Shown here: positions 1 through 5,464 of the stretch, piece by piece
Layout of the letters: the number at the start of each line of letters is the position of its first letter
Position numbering within the stretch: position 1 is the stretch's first letter
Source of the DNA: Leptofilum sp050292445
GTDB taxonomy: Bacteria > Chloroflexota > Anaerolineae > Promineifilales > Promineifilaceae
Length of the DNA stretch: 5,464 nucleotides
Direction of reading: 5' to 3'
Assembly (NCBI GenBank): GCA_050292445.1
Contig: JBNKLQ010000360.1
Coordinates: 1 to 5,464 of the forward strand
The notes under the pieces: model-generated
Told to the model about the DNA's origin: nothing
Seen by the model: only the letters and a program-made list of their open reading frames with translations
The model's database searches: none
Translations under genes and position numbers: made by a program

Positions 1-1137
1 GTTCCATTTTGGAATGAACTTATCCTTATCATCACTGTCATAATATCCCCATAGTTTTCTCTCAGACCTAGGAGTGTCAAAGTAGGCACGTGCAGTTTCG
101 ACAAAAATCTTTATCACCTCGGGATTGGTTAGGCAAACTTGGGAGGATATCCGAGGTTCTAAGGATTTTTCACCGCAATAGGGACAAGTCCAATCTCCAT
201 TTTTCCAACCGTTTATTGGCGGGCGTTTTTTTTTCTTTTTAATTATTTTACCTTGCTTATCAATTACTTTTGGACAAGGCCGATCTTCATTGGTGCAGAT
301 GTGCCAAGCAAAGTACTCATTGTATCTCTGCTTATCTCGCTGATCTGTGACAAATCGCCTGTAAAACCACTCATAGCTATGGCTGGCCCAGAATTCCCAC
401 TTCATTTTAAGATGTAGCCACCAGAGCTGTGTGTCCCGTCGAATAGAGAGTAGCTTCTGATTCTCAAATGGCAGTTTCTTCACCATATTTTCTTTGGTAA
501 TGCGATAGCCACTTTGCTTACACACTTTGTCCCAGGCATAGTAAGTTTCTGGGAAAACACGCGGCACAACAAACCGGTGTTTGGCCCACGGCCGTCGGCG
601 ACAATCTTCCTCGATTTCCATTGTCGTGTGCGTTGGAATCACCTCGCCAATTTCACCCGGTAAGAACCAACGCACCCCAAATCTCTCAAGGAAATCAATC
701 ACCCCATATACCGTTCCATAATCGTCTTGGAATGAGAAATCTCTGAATTCACCATTTTCTTCTTCAAACTGAACGGGATTGGGAGCTTCATATTTTATCG
801 CGCCATAAGAATCGTGGTCTCGGCCCATAATCAAAAGGTATTGATATCCTTTTTTGACCACCAATGGACTTGTTCCTGTTTGGATAATCGATTCATCGCG
901 AAAGAAATCTTCATTTTTGTACCCCAAACGCCGCGTAAACCGCGACTCGCCAACGAAAACAAGGTTGCCATCAAGCGGATAATTGTCATCGTTGACAACA
1001 CGAAGCTTACTCCCGGTCATTTTCTGCATGTAATGCTGAAACTCCGCCACAGCTAGCTGCGTAGCCTGGCGCGGATTGGCCGCCACCACCAGCGTGGCGT
1101 TGGGCTGTCCATTTTTAATTAGCGTAAACTTTGTCAT
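1..1137 (-). CDS. DUF4838 domain-containing protein, GH67-N-like N-terminus (C-terminus outside window)
   Basis: The frame is open from the ATG at 1137 to the left edge: 379 codons with no stop. The start is supported by AGAAAGG four bases upstream. Residues 1-70 resemble the N-terminal domain shared by GH67 alpha-glucuronidases and DUF4838 proteins: a short strand, a helix with AVAEFQHYMQKMTG (29-42), then NLVFVGESRFTRRLG (58-72). Residues 99-106 (QYLLIMGR) and 139-168 (YGTVYGVIDFLERFGVRWFL, then the PGE and IP turns) are the hallmark block leading into the barrel-like DUF4838 region. VCLTNPEV (334-341) matches the later family motif. Residues 281-321 form a Cys- and Lys-rich insert (C281, C288, C318, C321). 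No signal peptide or membrane segment is visible, so a cytoplasmic location is likely. The family has no firmly established reaction; a glycan-related role is inferred from the fold only. It lies downstream of the 171-residue gene on the same strand. Confidence 0.85.
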   Translation of the reverse strand, partial: MTKFTLIKNGQPNATLVVAANPRQATQLAVAEFQHYMQKMTGSKLRVVNDDNYPLDGNLVFVGESRFTRRLGYKNEDFFRDESIIQTGTSPLVVKKGYQYLLIMGRDHDSYGAIKYEAPNPVQFEEENGEFRDFSFQDDYGTVYGVIDFLERFGVRWFLPGEIGEVIPTHTTMEIEEDCRRRPWAKHRFVVPRVFPETYYAWDKVCKQSGYRITKENMVKKLPFENQKLLSIRRDTQLWWLHLKMKWEFWASHSYEWFYRRFVTDQRDKQRYNEYFAWHICTNEDRPCPKVIDKQGKIIKKKKKRPPINGWKNGDWTCPYCGEKSLEPRISSQVCLTNPEVIKIFVETARAYFDTPRSERKLWGYYDSDDKDKFIPKWN

Positions 1138-1141
1138 TTTG

Positions 1142-1148
1142 CCTTTCT
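1142..1148 (-). promoter_or_regulatory. Ribosome binding site of the DUF4838 gene
   Basis: On the minus strand this reads AGAAAGG, four bases before the ATG at 1137. It is weaker than the near-perfect sites of the other genes, but it fixes the start, because no better site with an in-frame start codon is seen upstream. Confidence 0.55.
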
Positions 1149-1174
1149 CTTTTTTGTGGCTTTACTAAACGATC

Positions 1175-1202
1175 GGTTAGCCTGTACCTAGACAGGCTAA
1201 CC
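1175..1202. repeat. Perfect 11-bp inverted repeat with 6-base loop
   Basis: GGTTAGCCTGT (1175-1185) and ACAGGCTAACC (1192-1202) are exact reverse complements separated by ACCTAG. The hairpin lies between the stop of the 171-residue gene (1277) and the start of the DUF4838 gene (1137). On the minus strand the bases after it are GATCGTTTAG, with no U-run, so it is not a standard intrinsic terminator. It could be an mRNA-processing or stabilising hairpin, a weak terminator that lowers expression of the downstream gene, or a dimeric-protein operator. The sequence alone does not decide between these. Confidence 0.7.
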
Positions 1203-1276
1203 ATTATCAATGATTTAGCTTGTTTGTTCCCAAATTTTGGATTCGGCGTCGTTTATCTGCGGTGATTTAACTCAAA

Positions 1277-1792
1277 TCAGGACTGAGGTACATAACAAAT
1301 TCCCCACAGAAGGCCTTGTGTTTCCTCCGTGCAGGTGGTAACGATAATCGATGTGATGCTTGTCCCATACGTCGTGTGGGTACGAATCACTCCATCAGAT
1401 ATTTCATCCCACTTATCAACTAGCGAGATTTGACTATCTAAAATGAGGCCAACGAGTTTGCCGCTGGGGCTGTCACCCCCTACGAATAGATCAACTCTGG
1501 AGGCTGGTTCAGGAAGCCGGATTTCAACAGCATTGTCTGTAATTCTGAGATAGTATCTGTAGCTCGTGTCTCCGGGAAGTTTGAGTACATCGATTTCACC
1601 TTCTTTCAACAGTCGAAATGAGATTCCGGCAATGTTTAGATGTTGAACCGGACCAGGGGGTTGCCCGCTGAAGTCAGCACAAACCCTAGATACGGGGAAA
1701 AGTTGCATGAATCCCAAAACGGTTAGTTCTGATAGTTTGGTGTTCATGTCAATTGGTTTCAAATCGAGTTTTTCAATTTCAGGTTTGGACAT
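1277..1792 (-). CDS. Hypothetical protein, 171 aa, predicted beta-sandwich domain
   Basis: This is a complete frame from the ATG at 1792 to a TGA at 1277, with a near-perfect AAAGGAGG six bases upstream. A second in-frame Met at residue 16 has no comparable site, so the first is chosen. I do not recognise a named family. Residues 16-33 (MNTKLSELTVLGFMQLFP) look like one amphipathic helix. From residue 37 the pattern is CADF, then NIAGISFRLL (53-62), EIRLPEPASRVDLFVGG (90-106), GKLVGLIL (111-118), SITSIIVT (145-152) and LLWGICYV (161-168). Alternating hydrophobic strands with a closing ICY are typical, by eye, of jelly-roll or carbohydrate-binding-like modules in many uncharacterised bacterial proteins. 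There are three cysteines (38, 154, 166), no signal peptide and no membrane segment. The adjacent DUF4838 gene makes a shared glycan-related role conceivable, but this is inference. Confidence 0.85.
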   Translation of the reverse strand: MSKPEIEKLDLKPIDMNTKLSELTVLGFMQLFPVSRVCADFSGQPPGPVQHLNIAGISFRLLKEGEIDVLKLPGDTSYRYYLRITDNAVEIRLPEPASRVDLFVGGDSPSGKLVGLILDSQISLVDKWDEISDGVIRTHTTYGTSITSIIVTTCTEETQGLLWGICYVPQS

Positions 1793-1798
1793 GATGTT

Positions 1799-1806
1799 CC
1801 TCCTTT
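1799..1806 (-). promoter_or_regulatory. Ribosome binding site of the 171-aa gene
   Basis: The minus strand reads AAAGGAGG, six bases before the ATG at 1792. Its first bases overlap the TAA (1807-1805) that closes the small upstream frame, an arrangement typical of translational coupling if that frame is translated. Confidence 0.85.
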
Positions 1807-1963
1807 ATGCCATCGAAAAATGATTTCCGTTAGCTAAATGTTGCACCCGCTCCGTAAAAATTGGTGTTCCCCCGGTGTCTGGCCCGCTTTGATTTTGCAA
1901 AACTCCTGTTTTCAAGCTGAACGCAGTTTAGATTTCTTGCGCCATTACATTCGTGAAAGTCAT
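1805..1963 (-). pseudogene. Possible small gene or leader peptide with an in-frame stop
   Basis: An ATG at 1963 follows AAAGGAGA with a seven-base gap after GGAG, a site as good as those of the real genes here. The frame reads MTFTNVMAQEI and then meets TAA at 1930-1928. The same frame then continues without a stop for 40 codons (through QSGPDTGGTPIFTERVQHLA) to a TAA at 1807-1805, which overlaps the ribosome binding site of the next gene. The frame is also open upstream to an ATG at 2029, which would add 22 residues. Readings: an 11-residue leader peptide; a roughly 52-residue small gene broken by a nonsense mutation; or chance, since a 75-codon stretch with a single stop is not rare. The product is not recognised. 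The strong start site is the best evidence that something is translated. Confidence 0.3.
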
Positions 1964-1970
1964 TTTGGTT

Positions 1971-1978
1971 TCTCCTTT
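1971..1978 (-). promoter_or_regulatory. Strong ribosome binding site before the small interrupted frame
   Basis: The minus strand reads AAAGGAGA, seven bases (AACCAAA) before the ATG at 1963. It closely matches the site of the 171-aa gene, and that similarity is the main reason the short frame is listed. Confidence 0.5.
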
Positions 1979-2087
1979 ACCATCTTGCTCATTGGCAATA
2001 CAAAGCTTGACGCTTCTACCGGTCAGCATAGCAACTCACCGTTAAGAAAACGTCCAGTCGATTTGCCAAATTGGTGATTTTTGTCAG

Positions 2088-2117
2088 GTGCCAACGGCCG
2101 TTCCTATCCCTTACAAT
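2088..2117 (+). promoter_or_regulatory. Candidate promoter of the BTAD regulator gene
   Basis: TACAAT (2112-2117) matches five of six bases of a sigma-70-type -10 box. GTGCCA (2088-2093) matches four of six of the -35 box at an 18-base spacing. The palindrome AACGGCCGTT (2093-2102) lies in the spacer. An alternative -35, TTGTCA at 2081, is too far from TACAAT. The call rests on short matches only. Confidence 0.3.
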
Positions 2118-2132
2118 GAAATAGGACCAGTG

Positions 2133-2138
2133 AGGAGG
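2133..2138 (+). promoter_or_regulatory. Ribosome binding site of the BTAD regulator
   Basis: A perfect AGGAGG lies six bases before the ATG at 2145. It decides the start: the protein then begins MAKLEISTLGPLQI, the usual first strand of an AfsR-type winged-helix domain. Confidence 0.9.
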
Positions 2139-2144
2139 GTTTTC

Positions 2145-5100
2145 ATGGCCAAGCTTGAAATTTCAACCCTGGGACCACTGCAAATCACAATTGACCACGC
2201 CCCCGTTTCCGGTTTTATCTCTGATAAAGTTCGTGCGCTGTTGGTTTATCTGGCAGTCGAACAAACACGGCCGTTGCGGCGTGAAGCGTTAGCGGCATTG
2301 TTTTGGCCCGATCAACCCAAAGCCAAAGCCCTGGCCAACTTGCGCCGTGCCCTGGCCAATTTGCGCCAGGTGATTGATGATGAGGATGGCCGTTTCCTAC
2401 ACATCACCCGCCAGACCCTCCAATTCAACACCGACAGCCAGGCAACGGTTGATGCCATCCAGTTTGCCCGCCTGCTCGACGAGCACGAGCCAAGTCTGGC
2501 GCAAAGGGAAGAAGCAGTGAATCTGGTCAACGGCCGTTTCCTGGAAGGGTTCTCCATTGATGACAGCATCGTTTTTGAAGAGTGGGCTTTGCTCAAGCGG
2601 GAACAAATTCAGCGGCAGCTGCTGCACACGCTCAATCGCCTGACCACTTATTACGAAACTCACCACCAACCGGAAACGGCCGTGCACTACGCCTGGCAGC
2701 AGGTCAACATCGAGCCGTGGTACGAGCCGGGCCAGCGCCAGCTGCTGCGGCTGCTGGCCCAAACCCGCCAACGCACGGCTGCCCTGGACCATTACGAACG
2801 GTTTCAGCAAGAATTGGCCTCAGAATTGGGCGTGGCACCGGAACCGGCTACCCGTCGTCTCTATGAACAGATTCGTGATCAACAAGTGGAAAAGCTGACG
2901 GCTGAGTCTTCTCCTGAGTTTTTAATCGAACCGCCCGTCACGGTTTCTCATCCGTTTGTGGCCAGGCAGGCAGAACTGGCACGATTAATCCGTTATGCGG
3001 AAACGGCCGTTGCTGGCCAAGGTCAGGTGGTTTTCATCACTGGCGAAGCGGGCAGCGGCAAAACGAGTTTGCTGCAAACCTTTGCTCAGGAGGCACAAGA
3101 AAAATTTCCGCAACTAATTCCGCTCTCTGGCGCTTGCCAGGCGCACCTGGGCCCTGGAAATCCTTATGGGCCATTTCGCACCATTCTGACGCATGCGTTG
3201 GGCGACCTTGAACCTTTATGGCGCAGTGGTGCCTTCACGAAAGCCCAGATCAACCGGCTTTGGTTTTTGCGCCAAACGGCCGTTGCCTTGCTACAAGATG
3301 TTGCCCCTGATTGTTTGGCAGCGTTGGTAGATGCCACCTTGCTACAAGAAGATTTACGGCCAACGGCCGTTCCCCAAGCCCCGCCGCAGGAAATTCTCTT
3401 TGAGCAGATGGCTCACTTCCTGCAAAAATTTAGCCAACATGGTCCTCTATTGCTCCTATTGGATGATTTGCATTGGGCCGACACCGCTTCTCTCGACTTG
3501 ATTTTTTATCTGCGACGGCAGCTTGCCGGATACCCTGTCCTGCTTTTATGCACCTATCGCCCGGAAGAGCTGCTGCCGCGTCAGCCCGGAGAGAACCGCC
3601 ATCCCCTGATTCGATTTACTCATGAGCTGACGCGCGATTTTGGCGAAATTGAAGTGGCATTGAACCATGCCGATGGCCGGGCATTTGTGGATGCCTGGCT
3701 GGATGCTGAGCCAAATCAACTGGATGAGCGCTTTCGCCAGACCCTTTTTGCTCAGACTCAAGGGCATGCATTGTTCACGGTGGAGCTGGTGGCCAATTTG
3801 CAGGAAAGTGGCGATTTGTGGCGGGATACCCAGGGCTACTGGCAAGCGCGGGATGCCGTTGCCTGGTCAAAGCTACCTGCTGGAACAGAGGCAATTATTG
3901 CCGAGCAAGTTAGCCGTTTGCCGCAACCTCTGAGGCAGCTGCTAACTGTGGCTAGCGTTCAGGGTGAAACGTTTGCGGCGGAACTGGTTGCTCAGGTATT
4001 AAAACGGCCGTTACCCGAAATCATTCGTCTCTTAAGCAGGGAACTGGACCGCAGTTACCGTCTGGTGCAGGCGGTGGGGCGGCAGCAGGCAGGCGCGGAG
4101 ACCATTTCCCGCTACCGTTTTCGCCACAGTTTATTTCAGCAATACGTGTACGGGAGCCTCGATGCCATCGAGCGCGCTCAGTTGCACCAAACGACGGGCG
4201 AAGCGCTGCTTCATTTATATGAGACTGCCAACATGGCGCTTGTGTCCATTGCCGCCGAGCTGGCCTATCATTTTGATGCTGCGCAGGTTGTTGCCAGAGC
4301 AGTGCATTATTACCAGCTGGCTGGCGAGCATGCCTTACGGCTTTCGGCACAGGCCGAAGCAATTAACCACTATCGTCGCAGTTTGGCGCTGTTGGCAACC
4401 TTACCGGAAACGCCAAAGCGCATTCGGCAAGAAATCGACTGCCAACTGGCGTTGGGGGCCGCCTTGTTAGCCATTCAAGGGTACGCTTCACCAGAGGTAA
4501 AAGCGGCTTATGATCGCGCCTATAGGTTATGCGGCCGTATTTCTGCCGCGCCAGAAATGGTAACCAGCCTCTTTTGGTTAACCTCCTACTATGCTGTTAG
4601 CGGCAATTTGATTCAGGCAGCAGCCGTTTCACAGCAAATGTTGGCCGTCGCTGAACAAGAAACGATTAGCGACATGCGTCAGATGCAGGCCCACGTATTG
4701 GCCGGGCTGCCGCTTTTTTTCATGGGCTGCAATGAAGAGGCCCTGGCCCATTTTCAGTTAGCCAGCAGCCTCTATGATCCGGCACAGCATCAGCCAATGG
4801 TTTACACCTTTGGGCAGGACCCTGGCATCGCGGCGATGATCTGGCAGGGGCATGTGCTGTTACACATGGGGGAGCTGGCAAAGGCCAAGCGCTGTTTACA
4901 GCAGGCATTGGCCTGGAGCGCCGCGCTGGATCACCCGTACACAGCGACGTTTACCCATCTTTTGGCAGGTGGTACCCCGAATCTTTGGTATTCCTGGGAT
5001 TTAGAAATGGCAAGGCAGCATGTGCAAACGGCCGTTCAGCTTGCTCAAGAAGGAAACTTTGCCCAAATGCTGGCCTTGAGCACGTTTTATCAAGGGTACA

Positions 5101-5464
5101 TCAAGATTGTGGCCCGTTTGCAGCAACAGAGCGGCCTCACAGGAAATTCTGTGGCGGAAGGGTTAGCCTTGATGCAGCGGGGGATGGCTATGGAAGCTGA
5201 CGTTGGCAGCAAGCTAGGTCTCAGTTCACGCTGGCTGCTGCTGGCAGATGTTCACCGGCAATGCAACCAAATTGAGCAAGCGTGGCGTGCTTTGCAACAT
5301 GCCGAGATGGAAGTGTATCAGCGGCAAGAGCTCTATGTTGAAGCGGAAATATTGCGTCTGAAGGGGGAGCTTTATCTGTTGGCGGGAGAGGTGGCCCAGG
5401 CTGAGGCGAGTTGGCAAAAAGCGATTCGCAGCGCTCAGGAACAAAAAGCTAAGAACTGGGAGCT
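2145..5464 (+). CDS. AfsR/SARP-like BTAD-AAA-TPR transcriptional regulator (C-terminus outside window)
   Basis: The frame is uninterrupted for 1106 codons to the right edge. Residues 1-95 form an OmpR/AfsR-type winged helix for DNA binding (EISTLGPLQI; KVRALLVYLA; RREALAALFWPD; ANLRRALANLRQ). Residues 99-245 are the bacterial transcriptional activator domain, ending DHYERFQQELASELGVAPEP (216-235). An AAA_16-like ATPase follows: Walker A GEAGSGKT (300-307), Walker B LLLLLDDLHWAD (435-446), a sensor-like CTYRPEE (469-475), GHALFTVELVANL (540-552) and RFRHSLFQQYVY (657-668). From about 700 come helical TPR-like repeats, including YDPAQHQPMVYTFGQDPG (880-897) and EAEILRLKGELYLLAGE (1066-1082). 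The last residues, AKNWE (1102-1106), match a family block some tens of residues before the usual end. Such proteins are cytoplasmic ATP-dependent switches that activate nearby genes. There is no cyclase or kinase domain. All ATPase motifs look intact. The target and inducer are unknown; the divergent minus-strand genes are the obvious candidates. Confidence 0.95.
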   Translation, partial: MAKLEISTLGPLQITIDHAPVSGFISDKVRALLVYLAVEQTRPLRREALAALFWPDQPKAKALANLRRALANLRQVIDDEDGRFLHITRQTLQFNTDSQATVDAIQFARLLDEHEPSLAQREEAVNLVNGRFLEGFSIDDSIVFEEWALLKREQIQRQLLHTLNRLTTYYETHHQPETAVHYAWQQVNIEPWYEPGQRQLLRLLAQTRQRTAALDHYERFQQELASELGVAPEPATRRLYEQIRDQQVEKLTAESSPEFLIEPPVTVSHPFVARQAELARLIRYAETAVAGQGQVVFITGEAGSGKTSLLQTFAQEAQEKFPQLIPLSGACQAHLGPGNPYGPFRTILTHALGDLEPLWRSGAFTKAQINRLWFLRQTAVALLQDVAPDCLAALVDATLLQEDLRPTAVPQAPPQEILFEQMAHFLQKFSQHGPLLLLLDDLHWADTASLDLIFYLRRQLAGYPVLLLCTYRPEELLPRQPGENRHPLIRFTHELTRDFGEIEVALNHADGRAFVDAWLDAEPNQLDERFRQTLFAQTQGHALFTVELVANLQESGDLWRDTQGYWQARDAVAWSKLPAGTEAIIAEQVSRLPQPLRQLLTVASVQGETFAAELVAQVLKRPLPEIIRLLSRELDRSYRLVQAVGRQQAGAETISRYRFRHSLFQQYVYGSLDAIERAQLHQTTGEALLHLYETANMALVSIAAELAYHFDAAQVVARAVHYYQLAGEHALRLSAQAEAINHYRRSLALLATLPETPKRIRQEIDCQLALGAALLAIQGYASPEVKAAYDRAYRLCGRISAAPEMVTSLFWLTSYYAVSGNLIQAAAVSQQMLAVAEQETISDMRQMQAHVLAGLPLFFMGCNEEALAHFQLASSLYDPAQHQPMVYTFGQDPGIAAMIWQGHVLLHMGELAKAKRCLQQALAWSAALDHPYTATFTHLLAGGTPNLWYSWDLEMARQHVQTAVQLAQEGNFAQMLALSTFYQGYIKIVARLQQQSGLTGNSVAEGLALMQRGMAMEADVGSKLGLSSRWLLLADVHRQCNQIEQAWRALQHAEMEVYQRQELYVEAEILRLKGELYLLAGEVAQAEASWQKAIRSAQEQKAKNWE

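Larger units (their letters stand above)
1793..2144. other. Intergenic region between divergent genes
   Basis: These 352 bases lie between the start of the minus-strand 171-aa gene and the plus-strand regulator. They hold the interrupted small minus-strand frame, two ribosome binding sites, one ACGGCCGT copy (2094-2101), a CCAAATTGG palindrome (2066-2074), and TGCCAA repeated at 2064-2069 and 2089-2094. No tRNA-like structure, and no hairpin followed by a T-run, was found. Promoters for both directions should lie here. No convincing minus-strand -35/-10 pair was seen. Confidence 0.6.
588..5035. repeat. Dispersed palindromic octamer ACGGCCGT, ten copies
   Basis: Exact copies start at 588, 2094, 2267, 2530, 2676, 3003, 3276, 3363, 4004 and 5028. 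Seven extend to the ten-base palindrome AACGGCCGTT (those at 2094, 2530, 3003, 3276, 3363, 4004 and 5028). About 0.08 copies would be expected in random sequence of this length with equal bases. Eight are inside the regulator gene, one is in its promoter region and one is in the DUF4838 gene. In the regulator they fall in all three reading frames: five read Thr-Ala-Val, two Arg-Pro-Leu and one Asn-Gly-Arg. The selection or bias is therefore on DNA, not protein. This resembles in style the HIP1 octamer of cyanobacteria. Confidence 0.9.

Noticed and set aside
814..1056. Plus-strand 80-codon frame
   Set aside because: It lies antisense within the DUF4838 gene, whose protein motifs are clear; it has no ribosome binding site or recognisable product.
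1175..1202. Intrinsic terminator
   Set aside because: The stem is perfect but no T-run follows on either strand, so it is listed only as an inverted repeat.
2066..2074. CCAAATTGG as an operator
   Set aside because: A single nine-base near-palindrome in A/T-rich sequence is not enough to call a binding site.
1838..2077. Plus-strand 79-codon frame
   Set aside because: There is no ribosome binding site before its ATG and no recognisable domain. It is antisense to the small minus-strand frame, which has a much better start signal.
2312..2810. Two overlapping minus-strand frames
   Set aside because: They are shadows of the BTAD region, whose plus-strand frame carries unmistakable domain motifs.
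2582..2866. Plus-strand alternate-frame reading rich in Ala and Pro
   Set aside because: It is an out-of-frame shadow of the BTAD domain, with composition driven by G+C and no start signal.
3546..4470. Several plus- and minus-strand frames of 88-113 codons
   Set aside because: All overlap the ATPase and post-ATPase region of the regulator in other frames, and none has independent support.
4720..5444. Short frames on both strands near the right edge
   Set aside because: They are shadows of the TPR-like region of the regulator.

Overview
The window looks like a piece of a Chloroflexota-type bacterial genome. This is an inference from three things: a very large BTAD-AAA-TPR regulator of a kind abundant in filamentous Chloroflexota, strong AGGAGG-type ribosome binding sites, and a palindromic octamer (ACGGCCGT) repeated far beyond chance. 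No rRNA, tRNA, CRISPR array, transposase or integrase was seen.

Layout. Bases 1-1137 (minus strand) hold most of a DUF4838-type protein that runs off the left edge; its first domain resembles the N-terminal domain of GH67 alpha-glucuronidases. Bases 1138-1276 are intergenic and carry a perfect 11-bp inverted repeat. Bases 1277-1792 (minus strand) encode a 171-residue protein of unknown function, predicted here to be a short helix followed by one beta-sandwich domain. Bases 1793-2144 separate it from a divergent gene. On the minus strand this stretch holds a possible very small gene with its own strong ribosome binding site and an in-frame stop; on the plus strand it holds the promoter region of the regulator. 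From 2145 to the right edge, one uninterrupted plus-strand frame of 1106 codons encodes an AfsR/SARP-like regulator: winged helix, BTAD, AAA ATPase, then helical TPR-like repeats. It is cut probably only some tens of residues before its C-terminus.

Working together. The small frame, the beta-sandwich protein and the DUF4838 protein lie head to tail on the minus strand and could form one transcription unit. The divergent regulator shares their upstream region and is a reasonable candidate to control them, but nothing in the sequence proves this. The minus-strand genes, especially the far left, look A/T-richer than the regulator (20 of the first 60 bases are G or C, against 34 of 60 at 2281-2340), and the octamer falls almost entirely in the regulator half. 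The most unusual signals are the ACGGCCGT repeat family, the interrupted small frame at 1805-2029, and the cysteine- and lysine-rich insert in the DUF4838 protein.
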